Below the pieces are notes generated by a model. That model was not told where the DNA came from. It saw only the letters and a program-made list of their open reading frames with translations, and made no database searches. The translations under genes and the position numbers were made by a program. From an uncultured Oscillospiraceae bacterium (GTDB lineage: Bacteria > Bacillota > Clostridia > Oscillospirales > Acutalibacteraceae): 64,000 bases of DNA. Below, piece by piece: positions 54,258-63,568 of the stretch. Location of the stretch: positions 16,875 through 80,874 of the forward strand of contig UQKB01000007.1 of the NCBI GenBank assembly GCA_900541565.1. The letters run 5' to 3'. How positions within the stretch are numbered: the first letter of the stretch is position 1; the number at the start of each line of letters is the position of its first letter.

Positions 54258-56072
54258 TTACTCCATAAGATTTCGAACCGCTTCTGCAAGCCGGTTGTTT
54301 TCTTCCCGGGTTTTAACGGCTACCCGTATATATCTGTTTTCCGCAAACCCATTTTTTGACGCGCAGTCCTTGATTAGAATATGATACTTGTCCAGCAGCT
54401 GTTCTGTAAGCTGCGCGCTGTCATAACGGCCGCATACCTCGCACATAAAATAATTTGCCTGCGAGCGAATCACCCGAATACCCTTTATTTGTGAAAGCTT
54501 TTGCATAAAATCCTTTCTGACTTCTTTAAAACGCTTGATTGCCAGCGCATACGTTCCCTTATATTTTTCAAAAATCTGTAAATAAAACTCTGCAAAAGAA
54601 TTAATATTCCAGATTGACAGATCCTTTTTTATAAAAGCGATCAACTCCTGGTCACCACAGGCAAGAACCCCCAAACGCAAGCCGGGTACACCATAAGATT
54701 TGGAAATGCTTTTGACAACAATCAGGTTTGGAAATGCCCCCAGCAGCGTAGCGTCAAGCAGGGTCGCCGGCTCTTCTGTTTCTGCAAAATCTACAAAAGA
54801 CTCGTCCACAATCAAATGGATCTTCTTCTCCTGCGCCCATTTTGCCATACGCAGCACGTCGCTTTTTTCTATAAAATTTCCGGAGGGATTATCCGGGTTA
54901 ATCAGCAAAAGGCTTTGAATATCCTTATCGCTGTAAAAATCCATCAGCTCGTCGGCCCGGTACGCATAATCGGTGTGGTTTACCCAATAAGGGACAATAT
55001 CCTCCTGCTTTTTTCTATGCGGATATTCCTCAAAAGTAGGATAAATAATTCCTATTTTTCCCTGCAAATACAGCATAAGGGATTTGATCAGCTCCGCCGC
55101 GCCGTTGCCCACGCAGATCTGCTGCTGCCCAACCCCAAAATATTTCGCGGCCAGCAGGCTGTTGACCTGCTGCCCGGAAGGATATTGCGTCAGCAGCGTT
55201 TCAAAGTTCACCTTGATCTCATCCATCAGCCGCTGCTCCGGATAATACGGATTTACCAGATAGCAAAAATCCAAAATATTCGGATACCGCCAGTAACCGC
55301 CGTAGCGGCCCTGCATTTTTTGCAGCTTGTCCTTGCTGTCTGTAAAAATGGACTGCGCAATATCCAAATCCTGCAAATCGTCAATTTCATACCAGGCTTC
55401 GCCGTCAAGCCGCAGCGCCCAGATGTCCGGCTTTTCCAAAAGCGTAATCACCTTTAAAACCTGTTCGTAATACGCATTGTTTCCAAGCGCTTTGGTGTAA
55501 GCTTCTAAAAACGGAACGTAATGCGTCTGCGAAAAATACCGGCTGAATTTATAAAGATTGACCGTTTTATAGTACCCCGGTATATCCGCAAAATTAAATT
55601 TGCTGCCCGGCACAAACGACAAAATATTGTCGTTTTCATCCAGCGTTACAACCGTCCCGTCCATCCAGCTTTCATATTTATCCACCAGCGCAAGCGTCTC
55701 ACGGGGGTCGTCCAGCAGCTTATGCAAAACGGCGTCTTCAAAAATCAGGTCGGATTCAAGCAAAAGCGTATCATCTTCAAGCAGATGCGCCTTTGCAAGA
55801 AACAGCGAGTATATATTGTTGGTTTTGTCGTAAACCGGGTTTTCTATAAATACGACAGGGGTACAAATTGAAAGCGCTTCGACATAATCCATCAGCTTTT
55901 TCCCTTCATACCCCACAACCATTACTATTTTTTGAAGCTGCAACGCATCCAATTGCCGGAGCATACGTTCAATAAGCGTGACCCCGTTGACCTTTACCAT
56001 ACACTTTGTATTGTTTGCCGTCAGCTCCTTGAGTCTTTTGCCCATACCGGCCGCCAATATGATCGCCTGCAT
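54258..56072 (-). CDS. Fused nucleotidyltransferase and PLP-dependent enzyme
   Basis: 604 residues. Residues 1-235: LicC/PntC-like nucleotidyltransferase (ILAAGMGKRLKELT, then TKCMVKVNG). Residues about 245-604: fold-type-I PLP enzyme of the HisC/CobD branch (NGAAELIKSLML, NPDNPSGN, VDESFVDFAE, KSISKSYGVPGLRLG with the Schiff-base Lys). LicC-type enzymes make CDP-choline; PntC-aminotransferase fusions activate aminoethylphosphonate; CobD-type enzymes decarboxylate phospho-amino acids. Here the pair may form and activate an amino-alcohol phosphate for the neighbouring LicD. ATG 56072 follows GGAGAT. Confidence 0.85.
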   Translation of the reverse strand: MQAIILAAGMGKRLKELTANNTKCMVKVNGVTLIERMLRQLDALQLQKIVMVVGYEGKKLMDYVEALSICTPVVFIENPVYDKTNNIYSLFLAKAHLLEDDTLLLESDLIFEDAVLHKLLDDPRETLALVDKYESWMDGTVVTLDENDNILSFVPGSKFNFADIPGYYKTVNLYKFSRYFSQTHYVPFLEAYTKALGNNAYYEQVLKVITLLEKPDIWALRLDGEAWYEIDDLQDLDIAQSIFTDSKDKLQKMQGRYGGYWRYPNILDFCYLVNPYYPEQRLMDEIKVNFETLLTQYPSGQQVNSLLAAKYFGVGQQQICVGNGAAELIKSLMLYLQGKIGIIYPTFEEYPHRKKQEDIVPYWVNHTDYAYRADELMDFYSDKDIQSLLLINPDNPSGNFIEKSDVLRMAKWAQEKKIHLIVDESFVDFAETEEPATLLDATLLGAFPNLIVVKSISKSYGVPGLRLGVLACGDQELIAFIKKDLSIWNINSFAEFYLQIFEKYKGTYALAIKRFKEVRKDFMQKLSQIKGIRVIRSQANYFMCEVCGRYDSAQLTEQLLDKYHILIKDCASKNGFAENRYIRVAVKTREENNRLAEAVRNLME

Positions 56073-56094
56073 ACCATCATCTCCATTTTCGCCT

Positions 56095-56907
56095 TTATTC
56101 AAATTGAATCAAGATCGGGTCGTGCCCCGCTTTTCGCTGCTCCACCGGCGGCAGCTGCATATAATCACCGTAAGAAGTGGTCAGCGACAAATCCCAGTCC
56201 TCAAACGCCATATAATTTCCATCTTCAAACGGAAGCTCTGTCATATGGTCAAAAATATCATACGGCAATATGTTTTTCATCGTTCTTACAATGGAAAAAT
56301 CTGCGCACGGCAGGGTTTTGCACGCGTTATACTTTGTAAATCTTTTATAAAAAAAACGTATGCATTTTGGATACAGCCTTTTGGGCGTAATTGCCAAAAG
56401 CGCCTTGGTTCCCGCATGAAGCAGCTTACTGCTGTGGTCTGGATATGCGCGCACATACAGCTGGTAAAAACAGGCGTACAGCTTTTGCATTTTTCTTTGA
56501 AACGCACCGTTTGGGACCCTGTCAAACGGAAAAACATCAATAAAAATGCCGGTATGGTATTGCACGTCTGTTTCAAACGGCTGGATAAACGCCGTGTTAC
56601 ATTTTCTCACCTTTGTAAAAGATTGCGTAAAGTTTATGTTGGTGTCAATATTTTCCAGTATGTAATTTTCAATATTTTGCGACTGCCACACCTTGGTAAA
56701 CCGGTCGTATTCCTCACGGATCATACAAATATCCAGGTCGTCGTCCCATGGGATAAACCCCTTATGACGCACCGCACCTAAAAGCGTCCCGCCGTACAGA
56801 GAATAAGAAATCCCGTTTTCCCTGCAAACGCGGTCTACTACCTTTAAAATTTCCAGCTGCGTCAGCTGCAGCCTGCGCAGTGTCTGTTCGTCCATACCCA
56901 TCCTCAT
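56095..56907 (-). CDS. licD: LicD-family phosphotransferase
   Basis: 270 residues: SYSLYGGTLLGAVRHKGFIPWDDDLDI is the LicD signature (GG...GAVRH...PWDDDxD; the acidic DDDLD binds metal). LicD proteins move phosphocholine or similar phospho-alcohols from a CDP carrier to glycans or teichoic acid. The adjacent fused cytidylyltransferase-like protein supplies a candidate donor. Start overlaps the GT4 stop (ATGA). Confidence 0.92.
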   Translation of the reverse strand: MRMGMDEQTLRRLQLTQLEILKVVDRVCRENGISYSLYGGTLLGAVRHKGFIPWDDDLDICMIREEYDRFTKVWQSQNIENYILENIDTNINFTQSFTKVRKCNTAFIQPFETDVQYHTGIFIDVFPFDRVPNGAFQRKMQKLYACFYQLYVRAYPDHSSKLLHAGTKALLAITPKRLYPKCIRFFYKRFTKYNACKTLPCADFSIVRTMKNILPYDIFDHMTELPFEDGNYMAFEDWDLSLTTSYGDYMQLPPVEQRKAGHDPILIQFE

Positions 56908-58025
56908 TCCTTATAGATCGCTTTCAGTTCATTTAAAACGCTTTGATCTTTATACGGTTCCGCGCTCACCCTTGCACTTTCACAAAACTGCGCGTATAGC
57001 GTCCGGTCCTCCGTCAATGCGGTAACTTTATCGGCATAACCTTCTATATTTTCCGGCTCTACAATATAACCCGTAAGGCCGTTTTTCACCAGCTCGCGGT
57101 GGCCGCGGTTATTGGAAGCAATCACCGGCTTTGCACAAAGCATGGCTTCCATAACGTTCAGCGGCAGCCCCTCACGAAAGCTGCAGGTAACAATGATATC
57201 GGCAATATGTATATACCGCTGCAAATCTGTTCGGTAACCTAAAAACTCCACCGCATCCTGCAGCCCCAGATCCCGCACCAGCTGCATAAGCTGCGGGCGG
57301 CAGGGCCCGTTGCCTGCAAGCAGCAGCTTTGCCCTTGGAAAGCGCGCGGTTATGGTCTGCATTGCCCGGATGATCGCCTGCTGGTTTTTGTTTTTAAGCA
57401 GTTCGCCTATACATAAAAGCAGCGGCGTATTGCCCTCATAACCCATTTCCTGCTTCAAATGATCTGCCTGCGCTTGTGCAACAGGGTAATATTTTTCTGT
57501 ATTTGCGCCCATGCCGTGCAGGCGTACAACATTTGTGCAAAGCTTTTCCCGGGCAAGCGTATAGTCTTCCTCCGTTATGGTAATCAGGGTGTCTGTATAG
57601 CGGGCAAGCCATTTTTCCACAGGATAATACAGCAGCCAGTTTTGTATGGGTGCGCCCTTGTAAAAATGAAAGCCGTGCGCCGTATAAAACACTTTTGTCC
57701 CGCTTTTGCGCGCCTTCTTTGCTGCAAGGCGCGTGACCACACCTCCCACGGGCGTATTGCAACTGATAACCGCATACCTTGTGCCGTTTATAATTTCTTT
57801 TACCTGCCTGTATGCGCGAAAATTTGTCCTCCCAAACGGGGAACGGGAAAACGGTACGTCAAAAACCCGGTCTGCATATGCAAGCTGCAGCCCGTTCTTT
57901 TCCGCCAGATTATCCTTTGCGGCAACGTGCACCTCATATCCGTTTTCCTTTAAAAGCTTCATCAGGGGTTTATGGAACTGCGCAACATGGCTTTGCATGG
58001 TTGCTGTTATCAACGCTTTTTTCAA
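56904..58025 (-). CDS. Glycosyltransferase, GT4 family (d), EpsD-like
   Basis: About 373 residues from the TTG at 58025, preceded by GGTGG; GTG at 58037 is an alternative. LMKLLKENGYEVHVAAK, FYTAHGFHFYKGAP, GELLKNKNQQAII and FREGLPLNVMEAMLCAKPV match EpsD-type transferases that act early in repeat-unit assembly, right after the initiating enzyme. Confidence 0.92.
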   Translation of the reverse strand: MKKALITATMQSHVAQFHKPLMKLLKENGYEVHVAAKDNLAEKNGLQLAYADRVFDVPFSRSPFGRTNFRAYRQVKEIINGTRYAVISCNTPVGGVVTRLAAKKARKSGTKVFYTAHGFHFYKGAPIQNWLLYYPVEKWLARYTDTLITITEEDYTLAREKLCTNVVRLHGMGANTEKYYPVAQAQADHLKQEMGYEGNTPLLLCIGELLKNKNQQAIIRAMQTITARFPRAKLLLAGNGPCRPQLMQLVRDLGLQDAVEFLGYRTDLQRYIHIADIIVTCSFREGLPLNVMEAMLCAKPVIASNNRGHRELVKNGLTGYIVEPENIEGYADKVTALTEDRTLYAQFCESARVSAEPYKDQSVLNELKAIYKE

Positions 58026-58038
58026 AACTTCCACCACT

Positions 58039-58947
58039 TTATCTGTTCATATACTGCAAAAGGTTGTTATAGATGCACGCAAACAGCCGGTCGTTTACCC
58101 TGTCAGAAACAAAGCTGTTATGCGGCGTAATAATCACACGGTCCATGTCCCAAAGCGGGCTGTCCTGTGCAAGAGGCTCGTCTTCAAACACATCAAGCGC
58201 CGCGCCCAGCAGCTTACCGTCTGCAAGCGCGCGCACCAGATCTTCCTCTTTGATAACCGCGCCCCTTGCAACATTGACCAGCACGGCCGTATCTTTCATG
58301 TTTGCAAACCGTGCCCTGTCAAACAAATGCCTTGTGTCCGGCGTCAGCGGCAAAGTCAGCACTACAATATCGCTTTGGGCAAGCGCCGTGTCCAGCTCCT
58401 GTATGGGAAAAACGCGGTCAATAAACGGGCAGCGCACATCGCAAACATCCACCGCTATAACCGCAGCGTCAAAGGCCTGCAGCCGCCTGGCTGCCTCTTG
58501 CCCAATGCTGCCGGCACCAACAATACAGGCCGTTTTCCCATTGAGTTCCAGCAGATTCCTGTTTTTTTCCCACCGTTTTTCCTTTTGCTGGGCATAAAAG
58601 CCCTTGGAATCCTTATAAATCTCCAATATTTTCAGTACAATCCATTCCGCCATGGGAACACTGTACACACCGCGCGCGTTTTGCAGCGCAATTCCATGCT
58701 CCCGTATATAAACAAGCGGTGCCCGCTCCAGCCCCGCGCTTGTCAGCTGTATATACCGCAGCCTCTTAAACGCCTCTATATCATTATATAAAAACAAGCT
58801 GTTGCAAACCACCGCGTCAAACCAAGCGCAGTCCAAAGAAAGCGTTTCCCGTTCCTCCTGTACGAATTCCACGGTACAGCCAAGATTTTCAATTTTCCTG
58901 ATCTGCGCCGCATCATAGGGAAACGCTCCCGTCAGCAAAACGTTCAT
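58039..58947 (-). CDS. D-2-hydroxyacid dehydrogenase
   Basis: 302 residues. NAD-binding VGAGSIGQEAARRL, then VLVNVARGAVIKEEDLVRAL with the catalytic Arg and ALDVFEDEPL with Glu, and the catalytic His in ITPHNSFVSDR. Canonical DHDH family (SerA/LdhA type). Inside a glycan operon it probably makes or uses a 2-oxo/2-hydroxy acid building block for decoration, not central metabolism. That role is inferred from position. Confidence 0.88.
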   Translation of the reverse strand: MNVLLTGAFPYDAAQIRKIENLGCTVEFVQEERETLSLDCAWFDAVVCNSLFLYNDIEAFKRLRYIQLTSAGLERAPLVYIREHGIALQNARGVYSVPMAEWIVLKILEIYKDSKGFYAQQKEKRWEKNRNLLELNGKTACIVGAGSIGQEAARRLQAFDAAVIAVDVCDVRCPFIDRVFPIQELDTALAQSDIVVLTLPLTPDTRHLFDRARFANMKDTAVLVNVARGAVIKEEDLVRALADGKLLGAALDVFEDEPLAQDSPLWDMDRVIITPHNSFVSDRVNDRLFACIYNNLLQYMNR

Positions 58948-58971
58948 GACCTCTTTCCTTCCCTTTTCGTA

Positions 58972-60546
58972 TCAAAACGGCAAAACAGAGTTTAATGTAA
59001 AAATAATATTCAGCATAAAGGCCCTAAAGTCGGTTTCCTTCATGTTGACTACCCGGATATGCATATCATAAAGCGCTGGGTTTAAATACTTCTTCATGTC
59101 CAGATGGTGCTGGTCCGATATACGCTTTTCAAGCGGCACCCGGAAAAGCGTGTCTAAAAACACACGGTTGTTATAGGCCATGGTAATATCAAAACAAAAT
59201 TTCATTTCGCTGATGTTTACACCGCCCCAGCTGCCCCAGGTAACCTCCCAATAATGCATATCGGCGGGCGGGTATGCTGCAGGTATGCTTTCATATGCAA
59301 AATCCTTGATATATTGTGCGAAGATCCGGTCCACCTTATGGGCCAGGCTACGGTTGAAAATAAAAATTTTATACAGATTGCGAAACAGCTTTGGCGAAAG
59401 CTTCGGCATGGATTTTCTTCCATAGTGCTTGTACCAATAACCGCGGATCGTCTCCGACGCCCAGGATTTTACCTCCACATCCGCCGTGCATTCTCTTTGC
59501 AAAACACACCGCTTGCGCAGCTCGTTGGGCTTTCCGTCGGCTATATAGCCGTTATTATGGCGCAAAATCTGAACAATCTGGTCATATTTTTCAATTCCAT
59601 CGGCCGTTTGCGGCACCCGGTACAGGGTATGCTTTACGCCAAAACGCTTTGCAATCTTTTTCGCCGCCTCCACGTCCGGCACTTCCTTTTCCGCAGAAAG
59701 GTAGCTGAAGGTTTCGTATCGATCATAATTTCCATTTGCCGCGGCAAACGTGGTGTTGCTGTCAATTCCACCCGTCAGGGAAATTTGCGGGTGCTCCCAC
59801 TTGCGTGTAATCAGTTCCATATTATTTTTCAAAATATCGGCCGCTTTTTTAATCACAGCGTCATATTCCTTGTCGTTTGCACACTGTGCAATCTCTTTGC
59901 GCGGGTAAAAGCGGGTATGCTGCACCACGCCGTCTTTATAGCAAAAGCCAATATTTGGCACAATCCGCTTAAGCTCAGAAAACGGCGTTAAATCACCCGG
60001 CAGGTATGGCCCCATAACCCTGCCATACCATTTGTAGGAAACCAGCTCTTTTACAAAGCTGTCCATTGTAAGGCCGCACAAATCGCCCACCAGCTGCGGG
60101 TGTGAAGAAACATAAAACTTACCGTCTATCTTTCCATAGCAGCCCGACTGCATGCCAGACGGGTCAATTATAAAGTGGATCTGCTCCTGATCCACATAGC
60201 CAAAAAGAAAAATCCCCGTAATCTCGTCAACCGCGTCATAATACGCCGCTTCCCCCTGCGTATATGCCTGTGCAATCCGCAAAAGGACCTTTTCCTCGTC
60301 TGCCTCCATTGTAAAGGGATTGTACGCATGGCCAATCAGAAAAAATGTTTTATCCCCTTCCCTGACAGAATACAGGTTTACCAGACAATGCGTTAAAAAG
60401 AAATAGCCCTCCACCCTTTTACAGTTCCAGTTTCCATAAAACGGGTAGCCATCCATATCTGCAAACTCCCGGTCTGTAATCAAAAACCCCCGGGTAAACA
60501 AATGAATTTGCAGCTCTTTTTCACGGTCCATCAGCGCTTTGATCAT
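58972..60546 (-). CDS. Asparagine-synthetase-like ligase without glutaminase Cys
   Basis: 524 residues. The second half has the PP-loop LTGGIDSNT (residues about 275-283) of asparagine-synthetase-type AMP-forming ligases. The first 230 residues resemble the class II glutaminase fold (FGYVDQEQIHFIIDPSG) but the catalytic Cys at position 2 is absent (starts MIKALM), so ammonia or an amine is likely used directly, as in beta-lactam-synthetase-like enzymes. Start overlaps the aldolase stop by 4 bases. It may form an amide on the decorating acid. Confidence 0.82.
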   Translation of the reverse strand: MIKALMDREKELQIHLFTRGFLITDREFADMDGYPFYGNWNCKRVEGYFFLTHCLVNLYSVREGDKTFFLIGHAYNPFTMEADEEKVLLRIAQAYTQGEAAYYDAVDEITGIFLFGYVDQEQIHFIIDPSGMQSGCYGKIDGKFYVSSHPQLVGDLCGLTMDSFVKELVSYKWYGRVMGPYLPGDLTPFSELKRIVPNIGFCYKDGVVQHTRFYPRKEIAQCANDKEYDAVIKKAADILKNNMELITRKWEHPQISLTGGIDSNTTFAAANGNYDRYETFSYLSAEKEVPDVEAAKKIAKRFGVKHTLYRVPQTADGIEKYDQIVQILRHNNGYIADGKPNELRKRCVLQRECTADVEVKSWASETIRGYWYKHYGRKSMPKLSPKLFRNLYKIFIFNRSLAHKVDRIFAQYIKDFAYESIPAAYPPADMHYWEVTWGSWGGVNISEMKFCFDITMAYNNRVFLDTLFRVPLEKRISDQHHLDMKKYLNPALYDMHIRVVNMKETDFRAFMLNIIFTLNSVLPF

Positions 60547-61379
60547 ACCTTTTCCTCCCCTGACAGGTCTGCCACAATTTTGTTGACAATCTGCTCAACC
60601 GACTTATGGTTGTTTGCAAAAAACGTGTCGTCCGCGCTAAGCAGGCGCGTTTCATACTCCCGGATGTCCCTAATCCCCATAAGAAAATGCTCGTTGATCG
60701 CATGCAGGTCGTCAATTTTATCCGTATTGCAAAAGCTTCTGGACAAGATCGCCCTGGTTGAACCAAGCCTGTAATGCTCCGCAATCACATGCTCAGACGG
60801 CAGCAGCCCCTGCCCCAGGCTTGCTATGCCGCCAAACCCGTAAGGGATCCCCTTTTGCCGGAACTTGGCGCACAGCCGGTCCACCGTGCCGTTTGTCAAA
60901 AGCTCAAACATAAAGTGCATTTTGTACCCCAAATGCATGTCGTTGAGCCCAATATATACCTCGTCAATGCCGTCCAGCGCCAATATCTCATCTGCAAGCT
61001 CCACAGACTCCGGCGTTTCAAACAGCAGGCAGGTCCTTGCCCTTTTTCCAACATATTCTATAAATTTCTTCGGTTCCTCCACCGTTTTAAAAAACGGCAG
61101 CATGACAATGTCCGCGCCGTTTTTAACAATCGCATTGATTTCTTCTCTGGACCCGCCGTATATGGGGTTGCTCCTCACCAAAAGCTCCGCACTTTTTATA
61201 CAGTCCTTTATTGGGGCAATATCCGCAATGCTGTGCCGGGAGATCACCGTGTCCAAATGTCCCTGGCGTTCCAGCTTTCCAATAATTTCAAGATCCACAA
61301 AAACACGGTCCACGCCCGCTTTTTCCGCTATTTTAGCCACTTCCGGCTGGTTTGTAATATACATCAGCTTAATAGGCAT
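60543..61379 (-). CDS. HpcH/HpaI-type aldolase or citrate-lyase-like enzyme
   Basis: 278 residues of a TIM-barrel: DRVFVDLEIIGKLERQG near the start, the segment VRSNPIYGG, then LLFETPESVELADEI and IYIGLNDMHLG-like IGLNDMHLG, where the Glu and Asp would bind metal. The family cleaves or forms 4-hydroxy-2-oxo acids, and relatives include citrate lyase beta and PEP-mutase-fold enzymes. The start shares the A of the upstream stop (TAATG). Probably provides a C-C-bonded acid for the module. Confidence 0.82.
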   Translation of the reverse strand: MPIKLMYITNQPEVAKIAEKAGVDRVFVDLEIIGKLERQGHLDTVISRHSIADIAPIKDCIKSAELLVRSNPIYGGSREEINAIVKNGADIVMLPFFKTVEEPKKFIEYVGKRARTCLLFETPESVELADEILALDGIDEVYIGLNDMHLGYKMHFMFELLTNGTVDRLCAKFRQKGIPYGFGGIASLGQGLLPSEHVIAEHYRLGSTRAILSRSFCNTDKIDDLHAINEHFLMGIRDIREYETRLLSADDTFFANNHKSVEQIVNKIVADLSGEEKV

Positions 61380-62038
61380 TATCTTACCGCACGCTCCTTT
61401 TCTGTGGATTCTTCCTGCAAGGTAGCCGGCGCCACCGAGCCCGGTGCCGTTTGTGAAACGTTTACGTTGTCCGCGTTTGTAAAGACTTTTCCAATCGTTT
61501 TAAAAAAGATCCTTAGATCAAACCAAAAGGACATATGCTCCACATATTCTACATCATAGGCAATGCGCTGCTCCCATGGCAGACCCTTCCTGCCGTTTAC
61601 CTGCGCCCAGCCCGTTACACCAGGGCGCACCAGAAAACGCTTTTTCTGCCAGTCGGTATATTCCTCATACGGCCATGGGTGGTATGTAAGCACAGGGCGC
61701 GGGCCAATAAAGCTCATTTCGCCCTTTAAAATATTTACAAACTGCGGCAGCTCGTCAATACTCGTTGCACGCAGCACCCTGCCCACCTTTGTCACGCGCG
61801 CATCATTTTTACCGGAATACACACCGCTTCCCGTTCTTTCCGCACCTACGCACATGGAACGAAACTTGTAAATTTCAAACACTTTCCCATCTTTGCCGAT
61901 CCTCTTTTGTTTAAAGATCACCGGCCCTTCTGATTCCACCTTAACAGCTACCGCCGTCGCAAGCAGCAACGGGGACAAAACCAAAAGGCCGATACAAGAT
62001 AGGATCACCTCAAAAATCCGCTTTATTTTCTCATACAT
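61379..62038 (-). CDS. Initiating sugar-1-phosphate transferase
   Basis: 219 residues: one N-terminal membrane helix (about 10-33), [44 protein letters not shown] and [13 protein letters not shown], the core of WcaJ/PglC-type bacterial sugar transferases. It loads the first sugar phosphate onto undecaprenyl phosphate. It is the first gene after the operon promoter. A 30-residue Ser/Thr/Glu-rich tail extends beyond the usual end. Confidence 0.95.
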   Translation of the reverse strand: MYEKIKRIFEVILSCIGLLVLSPLLLATAVAVKVESEGPVIFKQKRIGKDGKVFEIYKFRSMCVGAERTGSGVYSGKNDARVTKVGRVLRATSIDELPQFVNILKGEMSFIGPRPVLTYHPWPYEEYTDWQKKRFLVRPGVTGWAQVNGRKGLPWEQRIAYDVEYVEHMSFWFDLRIFFKTIGKVFTNADNVNVSQTAPGSVAPATLQEESTEKERAVR

Positions 62039-62123
62039 TTCCTACCAAACCTCACACCAGATTTTATAAAAATCCCTTTACCCCCAAAAAATCAATCCAA
62101 AAAAACAAATATATCTTGCACTC

Positions 62124-62151
62124 ATTATAGCATATTTTAATTCAAAATCAA
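62124..62151 (-). promoter_or_regulatory. Promoter of polysaccharide operon
   Basis: Minus strand: TTGATT (62151-62146), 16-base spacer, extended -10 TGCTATAAT with TATAAT at 62129-62124. Leader of about 80 bases, AT-rich. No other promoter of this quality was seen inside the 24-kb operon. Confidence 0.75.
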
Positions 62152-62280
62152 TAATCTTTTGCGGAATTTCTGGTTTTTTTCACATAAAATTCCGATGATT
62201 TTGTGCTTTTTTTCCTTTAGCATTGCATTTGTACCAAATTGGAGCACCCAATTTTGTAATTTATCCCATTTTTGTTTAAA

Positions 62281-62303
62281 TCTTCTATGAAATATGTTAA
62301 AAT
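62281..62303 (+). promoter_or_regulatory. Candidate promoter of alkD-like gene
   Basis: TGTTAAAAT (extended -10, TAAAAT at 62298-62303) with a poor -35 near 62275-62280, about 30 bases before the ATG. Confidence 0.45.
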
Positions 62304-62334
62304 ATAAACAAAAAACAGAAAAGGAGTTGCCCAA

Positions 62335-63036
62335 ATGGCATTTACGCAACAATCTTACCAACAGCTGCTTCGCACGCTCAAAGAGCTTGGCGAAGAAAGC
62401 TTTAAGGCGTTTAACTTAAAGCTGATCCCCGGCAAAACACAGGCCTGGGGCGTGCGTGTGCCCGTGCTGCGCCGTCTTGCAAAGCAGATTGCCCATGAAG
62501 ATGCGCAGGGCTTTCTTTCGATTGCCAGAGAAGACACACTGGAAGAATGCATGCTGCAGGGTATGGTTATCGGCGCAATGCGCTGCCCGCTGCCACAACG
62601 CCTTGCACTGGTAGAAGGATTTGTGCCCAAAATAGACAACTGGGCGGTATGCGACGTATTTTGCGGGGATTTAAAAGCAATAAAGAAAGACCTGCCGGCG
62701 GGCAGAGCCTTTTTGGAACGGTATGTATGCTCTGACAAAGAATTTGAACTGCGTTTTTTGGCCGTTATGCTTATGCAGTATTATACAGGGGATGCATATA
62801 TAGATGATACGCTCAAGCTCTATCAAACAATCCGCCACGAAGGGTATTATGTAAAGATGGCTGTAGCGTGGGGCTTGTCTGTCTGCTTTATTAAACAGCG
62901 CGAAAAAACGCTGCCGCTTTTGCAAAGCGGGGCCTTTGATTTGCTCACGCACAATAAAGCCATACAAAAATGCTGCGAATCCCGCCGCGTTTCACCGCAG
63001 GACAAGGACCTGCTGCGGGGGCTAAAACGCAAATAA
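62335..63036 (+). CDS. DNA alkylation repair protein, AlkD-like
   Basis: 233 residues, all-helical HEAT-like repeats: VRVPVLRRLAKQIA, ECMLQGMVIGAM, KIDNWAVCDVFCGDL and ELRFLAVMLMQYY. The NWAVCD segment holds the Trp and Asp that AlkD-type glycosylases use to remove N3/N7-alkylated bases without base flipping. AAAAGGAG precedes the ATG. It is divergent from the polysaccharide operon and unrelated to it in function. Confidence 0.88.
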   Translation: MAFTQQSYQQLLRTLKELGEESFKAFNLKLIPGKTQAWGVRVPVLRRLAKQIAHEDAQGFLSIAREDTLEECMLQGMVIGAMRCPLPQRLALVEGFVPKIDNWAVCDVFCGDLKAIKKDLPAGRAFLERYVCSDKEFELRFLAVMLMQYYTGDAYIDDTLKLYQTIRHEGYYVKMAVAWGLSVCFIKQREKTLPLLQSGAFDLLTHNKAIQKCCESRRVSPQDKDLLRGLKRK

Positions 63037-63065
63037 TTTTTTCGACATCAAACCTGTTTCTGTTT

Positions 63066-63255
63066 GTGCTTTATACAAGCTTTTATCTTACCCGCCGGGT
63101 TTGTACGTTTATATACATTTCTTCTAAAAAGACCTTGTTCATTTCTTATGGAAGAAACGAACCAAAGACCACAAAAGGGGGGTTGCGATCCCCCCTTTTG
63201 AAACCCCCAACCGCCTCAAGGGGGGCCCCTTGAGAATCCCCCCGACGGTTCTTAA
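63066..63255 (+). repeat. Dispersed structured repeat, copy C
   Basis: Third copy, 43-44 kb from A and B. Hairpin 1 near 63134-63166 is conserved. Hairpin 2 has a different stem, AAAAGGGGGG (63173-63182) with CCCCCCTTTT (63190-63199), but the same TTGCGAT loop. Hairpin 3 is CTCAAGGGG/CCCCTTGAG. The 5' part matches copy A from GTGCTTTAT onward. Confidence 0.82.
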
Positions 63256-63529
63256 GTAAAAATTTCTGCGCATTTGCGGCTTTGTCCTTTTTCATTTTTT
63301 CGGCAGTTTGTACATACTTAAAAAGAAGCATTGCTTTTTATGCTCCATTTTGATTTTCTTTGTCTGTCTGCTCCGGGAACAGCACGCTTTCTAATATAGA
63401 CACAAGCGCAAAGTTAAAGCTTGTGTTGTTTTTTGCTGCTACTTCCTCTATTTTCTCCGCAAGTGTTTCTGACAAATAGGTTGTTTTATAGATATGCGGT
63501 TTTCTTTTTCGAGGGGGGATCGTATACAT
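63234..63529. repeat. Duplicated 296-bp block with RHH gene, copy 2
   Basis: Partner of 19648-19943. Overlaps the tail of structured repeat copy C and ends at the RHH start codon; the sequence upstream of that codon instead matches the remnant at 20362-20466. Confidence 0.88.
63338..63529 (-). CDS. Small ribbon-helix-helix-like protein, copy 2
   Basis: 63 residues, identical in protein sequence to the gene at 19752-19943. The ribosome site differs: GGAGGAAGCAAA before ATG 63529. A frameshifted XRE gene lies directly upstream on the same strand, separated by a CCGCCCG-CTC-CGGGCGG hairpin (63550-63566), so the two may once have formed a two-gene regulator unit. Confidence 0.72.
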   Translation of the reverse strand: MYTIPPRKRKPHIYKTTYLSETLAEKIEEVAAKNNTSFNFALVSILESVLFPEQTDKENQNGA

Positions 63530-63568
63530 TTTGCTTCCTCCTTATTTTTCCGCCCGCTCCGGGCGGTT

